Shown one piece after another: positions 6,368 through 13,188 of a stretch of DNA of 13,188 bases (position 1 is its first letter; each line of letters opens with the position of its first letter). Below the pieces are notes generated by a model. That model was not told the origin of the DNA, ran no database searches, and saw only the letters and a list, made by a program, of their open reading frames with translations. The position numbers and the translations under genes were made by a program. The stretch spans positions 1 through 13,188 of the forward strand of contig CATBLW010000020.1 of NCBI GenBank assembly GCA_949486985.1. Direction: 5' to 3'. This stretch comes from Prochlorococcus marinus str. MIT 9215. Its GTDB lineage: Bacteria > Cyanobacteriota > Cyanobacteriia > PCC-6307 > Cyanobiaceae.

Positions 6368-9300
6368 TCACAAGCCTTTCACCGGGCCCCAGTCACCACT
6401 GAGCTGAAAAGCCGCCCAGACGTAAGGATGGCGCCAGCCAGCAATGGGGTGATTGCGAAATTCCTTCTGCGTTTCCGCCAAGGCATCACCTTTGCCCTTG
6501 CCTGCCTTCAAACGCTGGTAAAAACTTTGCATGAAAGCAGCTGTGGCCTGGTCATCCACCTTCCAGAGACTGAGAAGACTGCTGCGCGCACCGGCAACAG
6601 CAAAGGCTCGTTTCAAGCCATACATGCCCTCCCCACGCTTCACAAGACCGCGGCCGGATTCACAAGCTGACACCACGACAAGCTCGGTGCCTTCCCAATC
6701 CAATTGCAAGACTTCTAGAGCTGTGAGGTAGCCGTCGTCGTTGGGATTGACATCGGGTTGATTGGCACCCGCCATCACAATCCCCGATCGCAACAGGGGA
6801 TTGCTCTTCGCACCACTAGGTTGCGTCTTCAGCGGAAGGAAAGAACCAACCGAAAAAGCATCGCGGGGTGTGCGTTCTTCATCCGGCATGAAGTAGCCGT
6901 GCGTGGCGAAATGGGCGACGCGGGGTGAGCGAATGGCCTTGACGTTGGATGTTGATGCTTGTTCACCGCTCAGGAGGGAACCAGCTAACAACTGCGCAGC
7001 AACCTGCCCCTCCTCCTCGGTGTAGTCCAATCGTGTCCAGATCTGATCCAGCCCTAGAGCACGCTGCGACGCAAGACTTGATGACTGCTCATCTTTGGGA
7101 AGGGATGAAGAGCGCACTGAACTCGCTGATCTGGGGACAGCTCCGGAACGATCAAAGGCAGGGTTTGCGAACACAACTGCGGAAGAGACAGCTGAATCCT
7201 GTCGTTCAGCCAACTGAACCAATTCACGGCCGGTGGTGACGATTCGAACCGTCATCTCATCGGACAACATGGAACGAGCACTATCCAATTGAGCAGCCGC
7301 AAAGGGAAGACGGTTTAACTCACCATCTGGGGACAAATACAGAACACGCACACCCGATAATTCGTCAGTTAAGGGGCTCAACACCGGATCTAAAGCTTGC
7401 TTCAAAAGAGCTTCCGAATCACTCAACTGCTGCTCCAAGGCATTAATCGCTACAGCGATCTTCGAATCAATCGCATTTGCCTCTCCTAACTGCACAAGGG
7501 AGACACGACCATTGGGCCTCAGCACAAATGCGGCGTAGTGCTCATCTTTATTTAGTGGCTCAACAGGATTTGCCCACTGATAACGGATGAACTCCACCAA
7601 TGCCCCATCTTGAGGTAGAGCTTGACTCACCTCCTGAACTGAAAAGATTCGGGGCTCAATTCTTGGTATTTCACGAAAAAGCTGTCGTTCCAGAGTATTG
7701 ATTTCCAATTGCAAGGTCTTCAGCTCTTCACTTTGCGCTTGCCCATCAGCAAGGAGCTTCTGCCTCGAACGAATGTCCCGAACAAGAGCTTGCGTGGAGC
7801 GATCAGCATTAAGCAGCTGACGCTGGCGTTTTTCTAATTCCTCGAGAAGCCCCTTACGATTCAGGATGTAATACAGCGGCAACTCCGGCTTCTTAGTGTT
7901 GAATTCTGAGTCTGAAAGGAGAAGATTAAGGGCTTCAGAATCTTGAATCGAGGCAAGAGCAGATTGCAAATAGGCCGTGCGCTCTTGGGAAGGCATCATC
8001 GCCAACTCCCCATGTAACTGCTGAAGCCAAAAATTAAAAATAGACTTGACCTTTACACTCGCTTGCTCAAGGTTTTCCTCAACTAGATTGAGTTTCAACT
8101 CGTCGGTTCCAATTCGATCATTAAGATCACTGCTTTCTTGGCTGTCTTTCTTGTGACGAAATGTCTTCCTCAGATAATCAGTGCCTTTATCCTTATCACC
8201 CATTGCAAAATAAATGGTAGAAAGAAATTTTGAGATATCACCTGGATCAATGGAAGAATGGTTAGAGGTGACAGCGGAATAAAGGGCTTCACCAATATCC
8301 GCAGCCTTCATCTTGTTTCCGACAGAACCCTCGCGAATCATCGCAATTGTATATTTTATAGCCACCCCCTCAAAACTCAAGCCGTCCTCAGTGAAGGCCA
8401 ATGAGGGAAGGGGATACTGGACCTCGGGAACAATCCCCCTATTCACAAGGGACATAAGACGCATCGACTCAACAAGCGAGTCATTTGGATCAAGCTGAGG
8501 GTATAAATCGTCAAAATCATCAAACCGACCCACAAAAACATAACAATATGCCAAATCCTCGTTAATAGAAGTAATCTCATAACTACTCAACTGAATTGCT
8601 TTTTCATCGTGAGACTTCAGCAGCCCTTCAGCAAATTCAATTGACTGGGCATACTGACCAGAACTAACTAGATCAGCAATTAACCCTCCAAACGATATAC
8701 CTATGTATTTACCATTTGGATGGAATGGATAACTTTTAAACTTTAGTATACGCTGATAAGCACTATCGTAATCCCCAAGACGAATATCTGCAGACAGCCA
8801 ATTCATTGTTATACTTCTCATTGCCTGATCGGCAGCAAGCTCTGCATAATCTTCCGGAAAAAGCCTTTTCTGTTTAGCGCCTAGATAAAGCTCTTCAGCT
8901 TGCTTCATCAATGCAATGACTTGCGAATCACGCTGATCGCCAGAAATTTGCTCATCACGTTCAATAAATTCAGATTTCGTCAGCAACAATGGGATTAACT
9001 TTGGACTGAAAGATCCCCACCATTTGTTAGTTAAAGCTATCAAGCTATCGACTGAGGCTAAAAGTTCTTCACTCAAGGTATATTTAAACTCACCATGACC
9101 TGATACTGATATTGATTTAATCACGTTTTCTGCATCAACAAGCCGTTTAACTGCCCCATAGTTTGCGAAGGAGTCAACACCCCACTTCTCCAAGGCAAAC
9201 GCAGACACTTTCCTAGCGACTTCCAATGATTGGTCATAATCATCATCAAGAAATAGCCTTGTTGAATAGGTGACCAAAAAATTAAGCGACTTAGGACTTA

Positions 9301-9931
9301 GATCACGAGGCTCTAAGATCAGAGACGCAATACCTTCATAATTTTTGGTTATCTGCCATCCCCTATCAGAACTCCCCATAAACTGCTTGATTAATTCATC
9401 AATTCTTTCTTCTTGGCTGTGCGCAAAAGCCTTGCTGAATGCATCTTTTTCACTATCATTGGACATTGAATCCTTCAGCTGATCTTCAATAAGAATTGCT
9501 CTAGTATTGGCAACTTTAAAGGCATCAAATCCATATCTTCTAATCTCCTCTAATTCTTGCGGGTAAAGCATATTCAGCACCTGACTTGTATTCATCAACA
9601 CAAACCATTCATCATCCTGAATAGGATTATCCTTTTGGGCTGGAAGGGCAATTTCAAGGCCCACCGCATCGACGCCGCGCCGCAGGCGCCGGCGATAAAC
9701 CATCAACTCATAGAGCGCATTAAAACCAAAATGATTAATAACATCTTTATTCTCGGCATCCAACCGCTTCCACAACGGGTCATCAGGGTAATAGTCCGTC
9801 ACCTGTCGCTGAGAGGATTGTTCTTTTTGGGCGATTAGACCTCGATCCACAGAAAAGCCTGCGTGCCCAGGAAGCTGAAAAAGAGGCAGCGCCAACAAAG
9901 ATATAGAAACTATTGATGAGGCAAGACGCAT
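6368..9931 (-). CDS. Large exported helical-repeat protein with C-terminal CHAT peptidase domain
   Basis: This is a 1187-residue protein. A signal peptide covers residues 1-24 (MRLASS, LLALPLFQLP, GHA). Residues about 40-680 are helical, with TPR-like segments such as DQSLEVARKVSAFALEKWG, DYDSAYQRILKF and QYAQSIEFAEGLL. A coiled coil lies at about 690-760. The CHAT domain follows at about 770-1180: LYLSPDGELNRLPF, then His1011 (HFATHGYF), then Cys1090 (VVSACESGRG), then SLWKVDDQATAAFM and HPYVWAAF. Both dyad residues are present, so an active caspase-like cysteine peptidase is expected, acting outside the cytosol. The N-terminal half is clearly AT-richer than the CHAT part. It heads the minus-strand run and is separated by 62 to 125 bases from the metallopeptidase-like gene, depending on that gene's start. 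TPR-CHAT architecture is common in cyanobacteria; the substrate is unknown. Confidence 0.85.
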   Translation of the reverse strand: MRLASSIVSISLLALPLFQLPGHAGFSVDRGLIAQKEQSSQRQVTDYYPDDPLWKRLDAENKDVINHFGFNALYELMVYRRRLRRGVDAVGLEIALPAQKDNPIQDDEWFVLMNTSQVLNMLYPQELEEIRRYGFDAFKVANTRAILIEDQLKDSMSNDSEKDAFSKAFAHSQEERIDELIKQFMGSSDRGWQITKNYEGIASLILEPRDLSPKSLNFLVTYSTRLFLDDDYDQSLEVARKVSAFALEKWGVDSFANYGAVKRLVDAENVIKSISVSGHGEFKYTLSEELLASVDSLIALTNKWWGSFSPKLIPLLLTKSEFIERDEQISGDQRDSQVIALMKQAEELYLGAKQKRLFPEDYAELAADQAMRSITMNWLSADIRLGDYDSAYQRILKFKSYPFHPNGKYIGISFGGLIADLVSSGQYAQSIEFAEGLLKSHDEKAIQLSSYEITSINEDLAYCYVFVGRFDDFDDLYPQLDPNDSLVESMRLMSLVNRGIVPEVQYPLPSLAFTEDGLSFEGVAIKYTIAMIREGSVGNKMKAADIGEALYSAVTSNHSSIDPGDISKFLSTIYFAMGDKDKGTDYLRKTFRHKKDSQESSDLNDRIGTDELKLNLVEENLEQASVKVKSIFNFWLQQLHGELAMMPSQERTAYLQSALASIQDSEALNLLLSDSEFNTKKPELPLYYILNRKGLLEELEKRQRQLLNADRSTQALVRDIRSRQKLLADGQAQSEELKTLQLEINTLERQLFREIPRIEPRIFSVQEVSQALPQDGALVEFIRYQWANPVEPLNKDEHYAAFVLRPNGRVSLVQLGEANAIDSKIAVAINALEQQLSDSEALLKQALDPVLSPLTDELSGVRVLYLSPDGELNRLPFAAAQLDSARSMLSDEMTVRIVTTGRELVQLAERQDSAVSSAVVFANPAFDRSGAVPRSASSVRSSSLPKDEQSSSLASQRALGLDQIWTRLDYTEEEGQVAAQLLAGSLLSGEQASTSNVKAIRSPRVAHFATHGYFMPDEERTPRDAFSVGSFLPLKTQPSGAKSNPLLRSGIVMAGANQPDVNPNDDGYLTALEVLQLDWEGTELVVVSACESGRGLVKRGEGMYGLKRAFAVAGARSSLLSLWKVDDQATAAFMQSFYQRLKAGKGKGDALAETQKEFRNHPIAGWRHPYVWAAFQLSGDWGPVKGL

Positions 9932-10042
9932 TTCAACACTAGACTCTATAAGTAGAGTAGCAACACTCAGATCAAAAGGTATAAGTTAATCATTGAACTA
10001 GACTACTGTCAAAGGAAGGTTCGATGGCTACATTGAAGCTGC
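9932..10042. promoter_or_regulatory. Divergent intergenic region with candidate promoters and a palindrome
   Basis: This stretch separates the minus-strand CHAT gene from the plus-strand zinc peptidase gene and must hold promoters for both. On the minus strand a perfect TTGACA (10012-10007) is followed after 17 bases by a weak -10 (TTAACT). A second minus-strand -10-like TATAGA (9950-9945) lies close to the start codon. On the plus strand TATAAG occurs twice (9947-9952 and 9980-9985). A perfect inverted repeat ACTCTA-TAAG-TAGAGT (9943-9958) overlaps the proximal elements and could be an operator. All assignments are by eye. Confidence 0.35.
10012..10016 (+). promoter_or_regulatory. Shine-Dalgarno AAGGA serving a 13-codon ORF before the zinc peptidase
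   Basis: AAGGA sits seven bases before an ATG at 10024 that opens a 13-residue frame (MATLKLHESQPSS) ending at 10065. The zinc peptidase ATG at 10043 lies inside that short frame in another register and has no ribosome site of its own. The short ORF may be a leader that couples translation, or the site may simply be used at longer distance. Confidence 0.4.
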
Positions 10043-10819
10043 ATGAAAGCCAACCTTCCTCATGAGCTGGGCCAAAAAACTTTCAGTATCATCTCAGTAC
10101 TGGGTCTTCTTACGCCAACTACCCAGTATCCAGCAAAGTCAGCCACTCTTGATAAGAGCGTTGAAGCTTTTGGTAATTACGTCATCTATCACTGGCAAAA
10201 GGATCCAAAACTTAAGCAGTTCAATCCACCACAGATCATCACCAACGTTCAGTCTGATACGAAGGTCTTAGGTGGATGTGTCTCGAATCATGGTGGAAGA
10301 GTCGCTACTGATGTAGGTGGCACTTCCTACTGCCCAAGAGTTAACACGATATACGTCGTGCAAGAACAACTAGAGCCTTTTTATAAGCATTTTGGATCTG
10401 CTGCGATTGCCTATGTCATTGCTCATGAGTATGGTCATTACTTACAAACAGTATTTGATATGGAATATGTTCAACCTTATTCAGAACTCCAGGCAGATTG
10501 TCTTTCTGGAGCAATCCTGGGACAAGGTGCAAATGAGCTGGAGATTACATCTCGCGACATCATCAACATGGCTCAGGCTGCCTACTCCATCGGTAGTAAA
10601 TCGCACGGGACCGGCGCACAACGTGCCTATGTCGTTTATGCAGGATTTGGACAGTCTCCAGAGATTACCTGTTCAACGACAGACATGAAAAAATTAGCTG
10701 CAGGAAAAATCAATGATCCTGTATTTAAAAAACTAGCTTCTCAGAGATCGGCAAATGGAGTGGATCTGAATAAGCCACAAACATACTTAAAGTCGATCTC
10801 AGGAAGCTTTCTGAATTAA
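10043..10819 (+). CDS. YpfJ-type neutral zinc metallopeptidase
   Basis: The protein has 258 residues. The zinc motif HEYGH is at residues 128-132 (YVIAHEYGHYLQ), and the downstream ELQADC (148-153) supplies the probable third ligand, Glu148. Before it, Cys79 (LGGCVSN) and Cys97 (GTSYCPRVNTIYV) match the family's conserved cysteine pair and the strand after it. Together these identify the YpfJ/neutral zinc metallopeptidase family. Family members are membrane-anchored or exported; here residues 14-34 are hydrophobic (FSIISVLGLLTPTT) and end in KSA, so a poor signal peptide or anchor is likely. The start is uncertain because the best ribosome site serves an overlapping short ORF. The gene is AT-richer than regions 1 and 2's core genes. 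It is divergent from the large CHAT gene and convergent with the next gene, with only seven bases between stops. Confidence 0.8.
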   Translation: MKANLPHELGQKTFSIISVLGLLTPTTQYPAKSATLDKSVEAFGNYVIYHWQKDPKLKQFNPPQIITNVQSDTKVLGGCVSNHGGRVATDVGGTSYCPRVNTIYVVQEQLEPFYKHFGSAAIAYVIAHEYGHYLQTVFDMEYVQPYSELQADCLSGAILGQGANELEITSRDIINMAQAAYSIGSKSHGTGAQRAYVVYAGFGQSPEITCSTTDMKKLAAGKINDPVFKKLASQRSANGVDLNKPQTYLKSISGSFLN

Positions 10820-10826
10820 GTTACAT

Positions 10827-11219
10827 CTACTTCATCTCATCAGGCATTGCGATCATGACTTTATCCAGATCGATTGCCTTGTCTGATGAAACAAATCCAC
10901 CTCCAGTCATAATTTTATTCAAGGACGCAGGTGGCTTCTTGATTTCTGCGAGATTTTCTGGCTCTGCATTAATACCAGTGTAACTCCAACATGCTATAGC
11001 ATTTATCGAGCTAGAAGCGTAAGTACGATTGTAGCAGTTAAGCCTATACGAATAAACATTGCCATTTGTTGTAATAATAACCCCTCGATTGCTACGCGGG
11101 CCAAATACTTTTTCAATGCAGACATATCGGCCATTTGCATCTGTATGGCAGTATTCAGCTGCAGATTTGGCGACTTGCGACGTTAGCAATGGAATTGAGA
11201 ATGCACTGGCTACAGCCAA
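10827..11219 (-). CDS. Small exported four-cysteine protein, possibly frameshifted at its start
   Basis: The frame gives 130 residues only if TTG at 11219 is used as start. The N-terminus (AVASAFSIPLLTSQVAKSA) is the core and cleavage region of a signal peptide, but it lacks the usual basic start. An ATG lies just upstream at 11236 in another frame, and one extra A in the AAAA run (plus-strand TTTT, 11230-11233) would join it to give MKKLNFLAVASAF, an ideal signal peptide start. Either the strain carries a frameshift, the sequence has an error, or a rare start is used. The mature part has four cysteines (24, 34, 62 and 77) in YCHTDANGRYVC, RLNCYNR and IACWSY, suggesting disulphides. The C-terminal half has a proline/lysine linker and an acidic end. 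No family is recognised. Confidence 0.5.
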   Translation of the reverse strand: MAVASAFSIPLLTSQVAKSAAEYCHTDANGRYVCIEKVFGPRSNRGVIITTNGNVYSYRLNCYNRTYASSSINAIACWSYTGINAEPENLAEIKKPPASLNKIMTGGGFVSSDKAIDLDKVMIAMPDEMK

Positions 11220-11286
11220 AAAGTTAAGCTTTTCATGAAAAAATTGAGAATTGAAATCAATGAACCCTTTATTAATAGCAAACTAT

Positions 11287-11520
11287 TTAGCTACAAACCG
11301 CTTTATGCGAAATTCGCACTTTTGAGGTCATTGATGTCTGTCCGTGGCTCTTTGCTAAGGCAAGTAGGCATGAATTAATGACATCCCTTAAAGATGCTGC
11401 AGCCAAAACTGGGCCGTAACCAAAAACAAATGAAAGAAGACCATATGGACGGCAAGTAGTAGCAATGAACATCAGACCTATTGCACACATCGCGCCAAGA
11501 TGACCTACCGCAGCGTCCAT
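11287..11520 (-). CDS. Possible small membrane protein
   Basis: The ORF has 77 residues from the ATG at 11520. Residues 8-24 (LGAMCAIGLMFIATTC) and 27-45 (GLLSFVFGYGPVLAAAS) are hydrophobic and could be two membrane helices; the tail is basic and hydrophilic. The frame stays open for 27 codons upstream, with no usual start codon but protein-like sequence (IQWESIQVQLKSGEKLG), so the true start could lie further up or the gene may be broken. The composition resembles that of its AT-rich neighbours. No family is recognised. It lies 50 bases upstream of the cysteine protein gene's ATG on the same strand, so co-transcription is possible. Confidence 0.35.
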   Translation of the reverse strand: MDAAVGHLGAMCAIGLMFIATTCRPYGLLSFVFGYGPVLAAASLRDVINSCLLALAKSHGQTSMTSKVRISHKAVCS

Positions 11521-12172
11521 TCCAAGCTTCTCACCGGATTTGAGCTGTACTTGGATTGATTCCCATTGAATTAGAGGGGTTGAGAGGCTCTCCTCGGATC
11601 CTCACACTCTCTTAAATTCGCAAGGAGATCTCATCACCCAATCGAGAGTAAAAAGCTGCGGCGAGGCCCCCCAAAAGGTCAAAAGCCGCTTGTACTTCCT
11701 AGCCATTGTCGAAGTCTGTGAGTCGTCTCCGCTGCTGGCTGTGCCTAATGCGTGATCTAGGAAGGAAAGCGCCCAGTGTCATCGAGTTGGTGATAGTTAG
11801 CCTCGATGGGAAAGGGTTTCACCCTCTGTAGTCGCAACAGCGGAGTGAAGAGTGGTGTGTTTTTGCGCTCTGGCGGTGAGATTTACCCATATAGCCGTGT
11901 CGTCTGCAGAATTACTTAAATGATATGGACGTTGTGGTGGCTGGAGCTGCTGTGAATCCTGCTGATCAACGCTGGCGTTTCTGGCCGCTGCTGCCACTTG
12001 AGAGTGTTTGATTACAGTGAGTTTGAGGGGGTAATCCCTCAGTTGTCCCCAGCTTTTTGTGCAACGTGGCAGAGATATGTGCAACTGCTCGACATTCAAT
12101 TGGCCATAACAACGCCCCCTACCTTGAAGTGACGGGGCTGAGATCCGTCGTTATGACCTTTGCTTCATTTTT
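11521..12172. other. About 650 bases without a convincing gene
   Basis: No long reading frame looks coding here. Visible items are: a hairpin with a GCGGC/GCCGC stem (11658-11689); a small hairpin GAGGG-GGTAAT-CCCTC (12025-12040) with a T-run 13 bases after it; a direct repeat TGTGCAAC (12058-12065 and 12078-12085); and a 37-codon ORF, described separately. The 5' control region of the primase-like gene should lie at the right end, but no clear promoter or ribosome site could be picked out. Confidence 0.5.
11806..11919 (+). pseudogene. Short ORF resembling part of the neighbouring cysteine protein
   Basis: The ORF has 37 residues. Its core, SGVFLRSGGEIYPYSRVVC, parallels RGVIITTNGNVYSYRLNC of the exported protein at 10827-11219. 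Shared are the GV pair, the G-x-(I/V)-Y-x-Y block, the following Cys, and an earlier Cys 8-11 residues before. A stop in the same frame lies four codons upstream and no signal peptide is present, so this may be a decayed relative. The similarity is short and could be chance. Confidence 0.3.
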
Positions 12173-13188
12173 ATGGGTATCGAGCGTGAACGGCTTGAAG
12201 AATGGTTCCTGAGGGTCTTGAACCCTGGATATGGGTATGTGATCGAGAACTGTGGGAGAAAAAGTACTCGGTTTGGCATGTTGACCGCCTCTCGTCTAGA
12301 GGAACACCTTGGCTTGGCTGGTGGCCAGCCGCAGTACTTGGCAATCCGGCCGAATACGAAGACCAGCTGGATTGTCCTTGATATTGATCAGCATCGCTCT
12401 CCTCACCATCCCGATCGCGGGGAGGGAGCTCTCGAGATGTTGGTCGATAGATGCAGGGTAATTGGGCTGAATCGCTCGCTGCAGATTCGTTCCAGTTTCA
12501 GCGGAGGTATTCATCTCTGGTTTCCGCTCCCAGAGCCAGTCGATACTTTCCAGGCTGCGGTGTCCGTTAAGAAAGCACTCTTAACGTCTGGAATTGAATC
12601 TGGTCTGGATGCTGAGTTCTATTCCTACCAAGAGCCCAGCATCATTGAGCTGTCTGGAGGTGTTCTAGAGGTCTTTCCCAATGACAAGCTTTTTGGAAGT
12701 AATTACAAGGCGATCCGTATGCCTTTTACAGGACAAGGGAATGGCCTTTTTGTTCAAGGATTCGGAGTTGTTGACGAGCCTGAAGTTTTTCGAGCCCACT
12801 GGGAGGAGGCTGCTCAGTTCAACCAGGTTGTTCAATCCAAGTTAATCAGCGAGCGTGAGCAAGATTGTGGTCCTTACAACTGGGTTGAGGAGGATGACAA
12901 TGGTCTACTCAAGTTCATTCCCCTGAACTGGATTGCGCCGTTCTCTCGTCGATGCGATAGGAGGTTGGTTTCCGCGGTTAAGGGTGAGGGGCTGTTGGAG
13001 TGGCCTCCCGAGCAGTCAATTGTTTCACCGAAGAGCGTTGAAGATGCCAAGTACCTGCTCCAGGTTGGTTGGACCGGTCGTGGTCAAACCCAGCTGCTTC
13101 AGCTGGCCGCCTTGATGGTTGCGCGTACTGAATACGCAGAGGCCGATCTCATCGCGGATGAGGTTTATAGGCTGTTGGTGGCTTGTCC
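12173..13188 (+). CDS. Archaeo-eukaryotic primase (PrimPol)-like protein, 5' part (3' end outside window)
   Basis: An uninterrupted frame of 338 codons runs off the right edge. The three primase-polymerase motifs appear in order. Motif I is WIVLDIDQH, with Asp70 and Asp72, which would bind metal. Motif II is SSFSGGIHLWFPL, with His114. The third region is LEVFPNDKLFGSNYKAIRMPF (164-184), which parallels the FPN...LP segment of TOTE-type primase domains. Residues 250-338 form an alpha-helical region after a Trp/Pro-rich linker. From the family, it should synthesise primers or extend DNA ends; it is often found in mobile or conflict elements, but none is visible here. The ATG at 12173 was chosen because the frame is closed at 12125 and this is its only ATG before the conserved part; no Shine-Dalgarno supports it. 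A helicase or other C-terminal domain may follow outside the window. Confidence 0.65.
   Translation, partial: MGIERERLEEWFLRVLNPGYGYVIENCGRKSTRFGMLTASRLEEHLGLAGGQPQYLAIRPNTKTSWIVLDIDQHRSPHHPDRGEGALEMLVDRCRVIGLNRSLQIRSSFSGGIHLWFPLPEPVDTFQAAVSVKKALLTSGIESGLDAEFYSYQEPSIIELSGGVLEVFPNDKLFGSNYKAIRMPFTGQGNGLFVQGFGVVDEPEVFRAHWEEAAQFNQVVQSKLISEREQDCGPYNWVEEDDNGLLKFIPLNWIAPFSRRCDRRLVSAVKGEGLLEWPPEQSIVSPKSVEDAKYLLQVGWTGRGQTQLLQLAALMVARTEYAEADLIADEVYRLLVAC

Noticed and set aside
11599..11607. TCCTCACAC, resembling the conserved core of the Yfr1 small RNA of cyanobacteria
   Set aside because: Only nine of the eleven core bases match, and the expected 3' GC-rich hairpin with a T-run is missing.
11797..12099. 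Minus-strand open frame of 100 codons
   Set aside because: It needs a TTG start, is rich in Gln, His and Thr with no regular hydrophobic pattern, has no ribosome site, and overlaps the plus-strand ORF that has better family resemblance.
12128..12151. Stem GCCCC/GGGGC around 12113-12137 as a terminator before the primase-like gene
   Set aside because: The stem is five base pairs with a long loop and has no T-run after it on either strand.

Overview
The window looks like chromosomal DNA of a marine picocyanobacterium (Synechococcus/Parasynechococcus type). The basis is the set of protein families: CHAT, CHASE2, DUF1822-like and DUF928-like proteins, which occur together in cyanobacteria. Two HIP1 octamers (GCGATCGC at 274-281 and 4553-4560) and moderate GC in the core genes agree with this. 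Species cannot be fixed from the sequence alone.

Region 1 (1-4614, + strand) is a tightly packed gene run. It holds the 3' end of a gene with a sigma-region-4-like helix-turn-helix, a DUF1822-like protein that overlaps it by ATGA, a membrane protein with a cytosolic CHAT peptidase domain fused to a CHASE2 sensor, a small DUF928-like secreted protein, and a short secreted protein. From known families this is a sensor/protease/transcription module; its signal and targets are unknown.

Region 2 (4616-9931, - strand) converges on region 1. It reads from a large exported helical-repeat/CHAT protein, through an HExxH metallopeptidase-like protein and a 256-aa protein with a glycine-rich segment, to a 78-aa membrane protein. 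It ends at a hairpin with a T-tract on that strand. This looks like one operon, so two CHAT peptidases and a zincin lie within 8.5 kb. It is the best candidate here for an undescribed system.

Region 3 (9932-11520) is AT-rich accessory DNA. It holds a divergent promoter region, a YpfJ-type zinc metallopeptidase, a small cysteine-containing exported protein whose 5' end looks frameshifted, and a small membrane ORF.

Region 4 (11521-13188) begins with about 650 bases without a convincing gene, except a 37-codon ORF that resembles part of the neighbouring cysteine protein. It ends with the first 338 codons of a primase-like (archaeo-eukaryotic primase fold) protein that runs off the window.

No rRNA, tRNA, CRISPR array or insertion sequence was seen.
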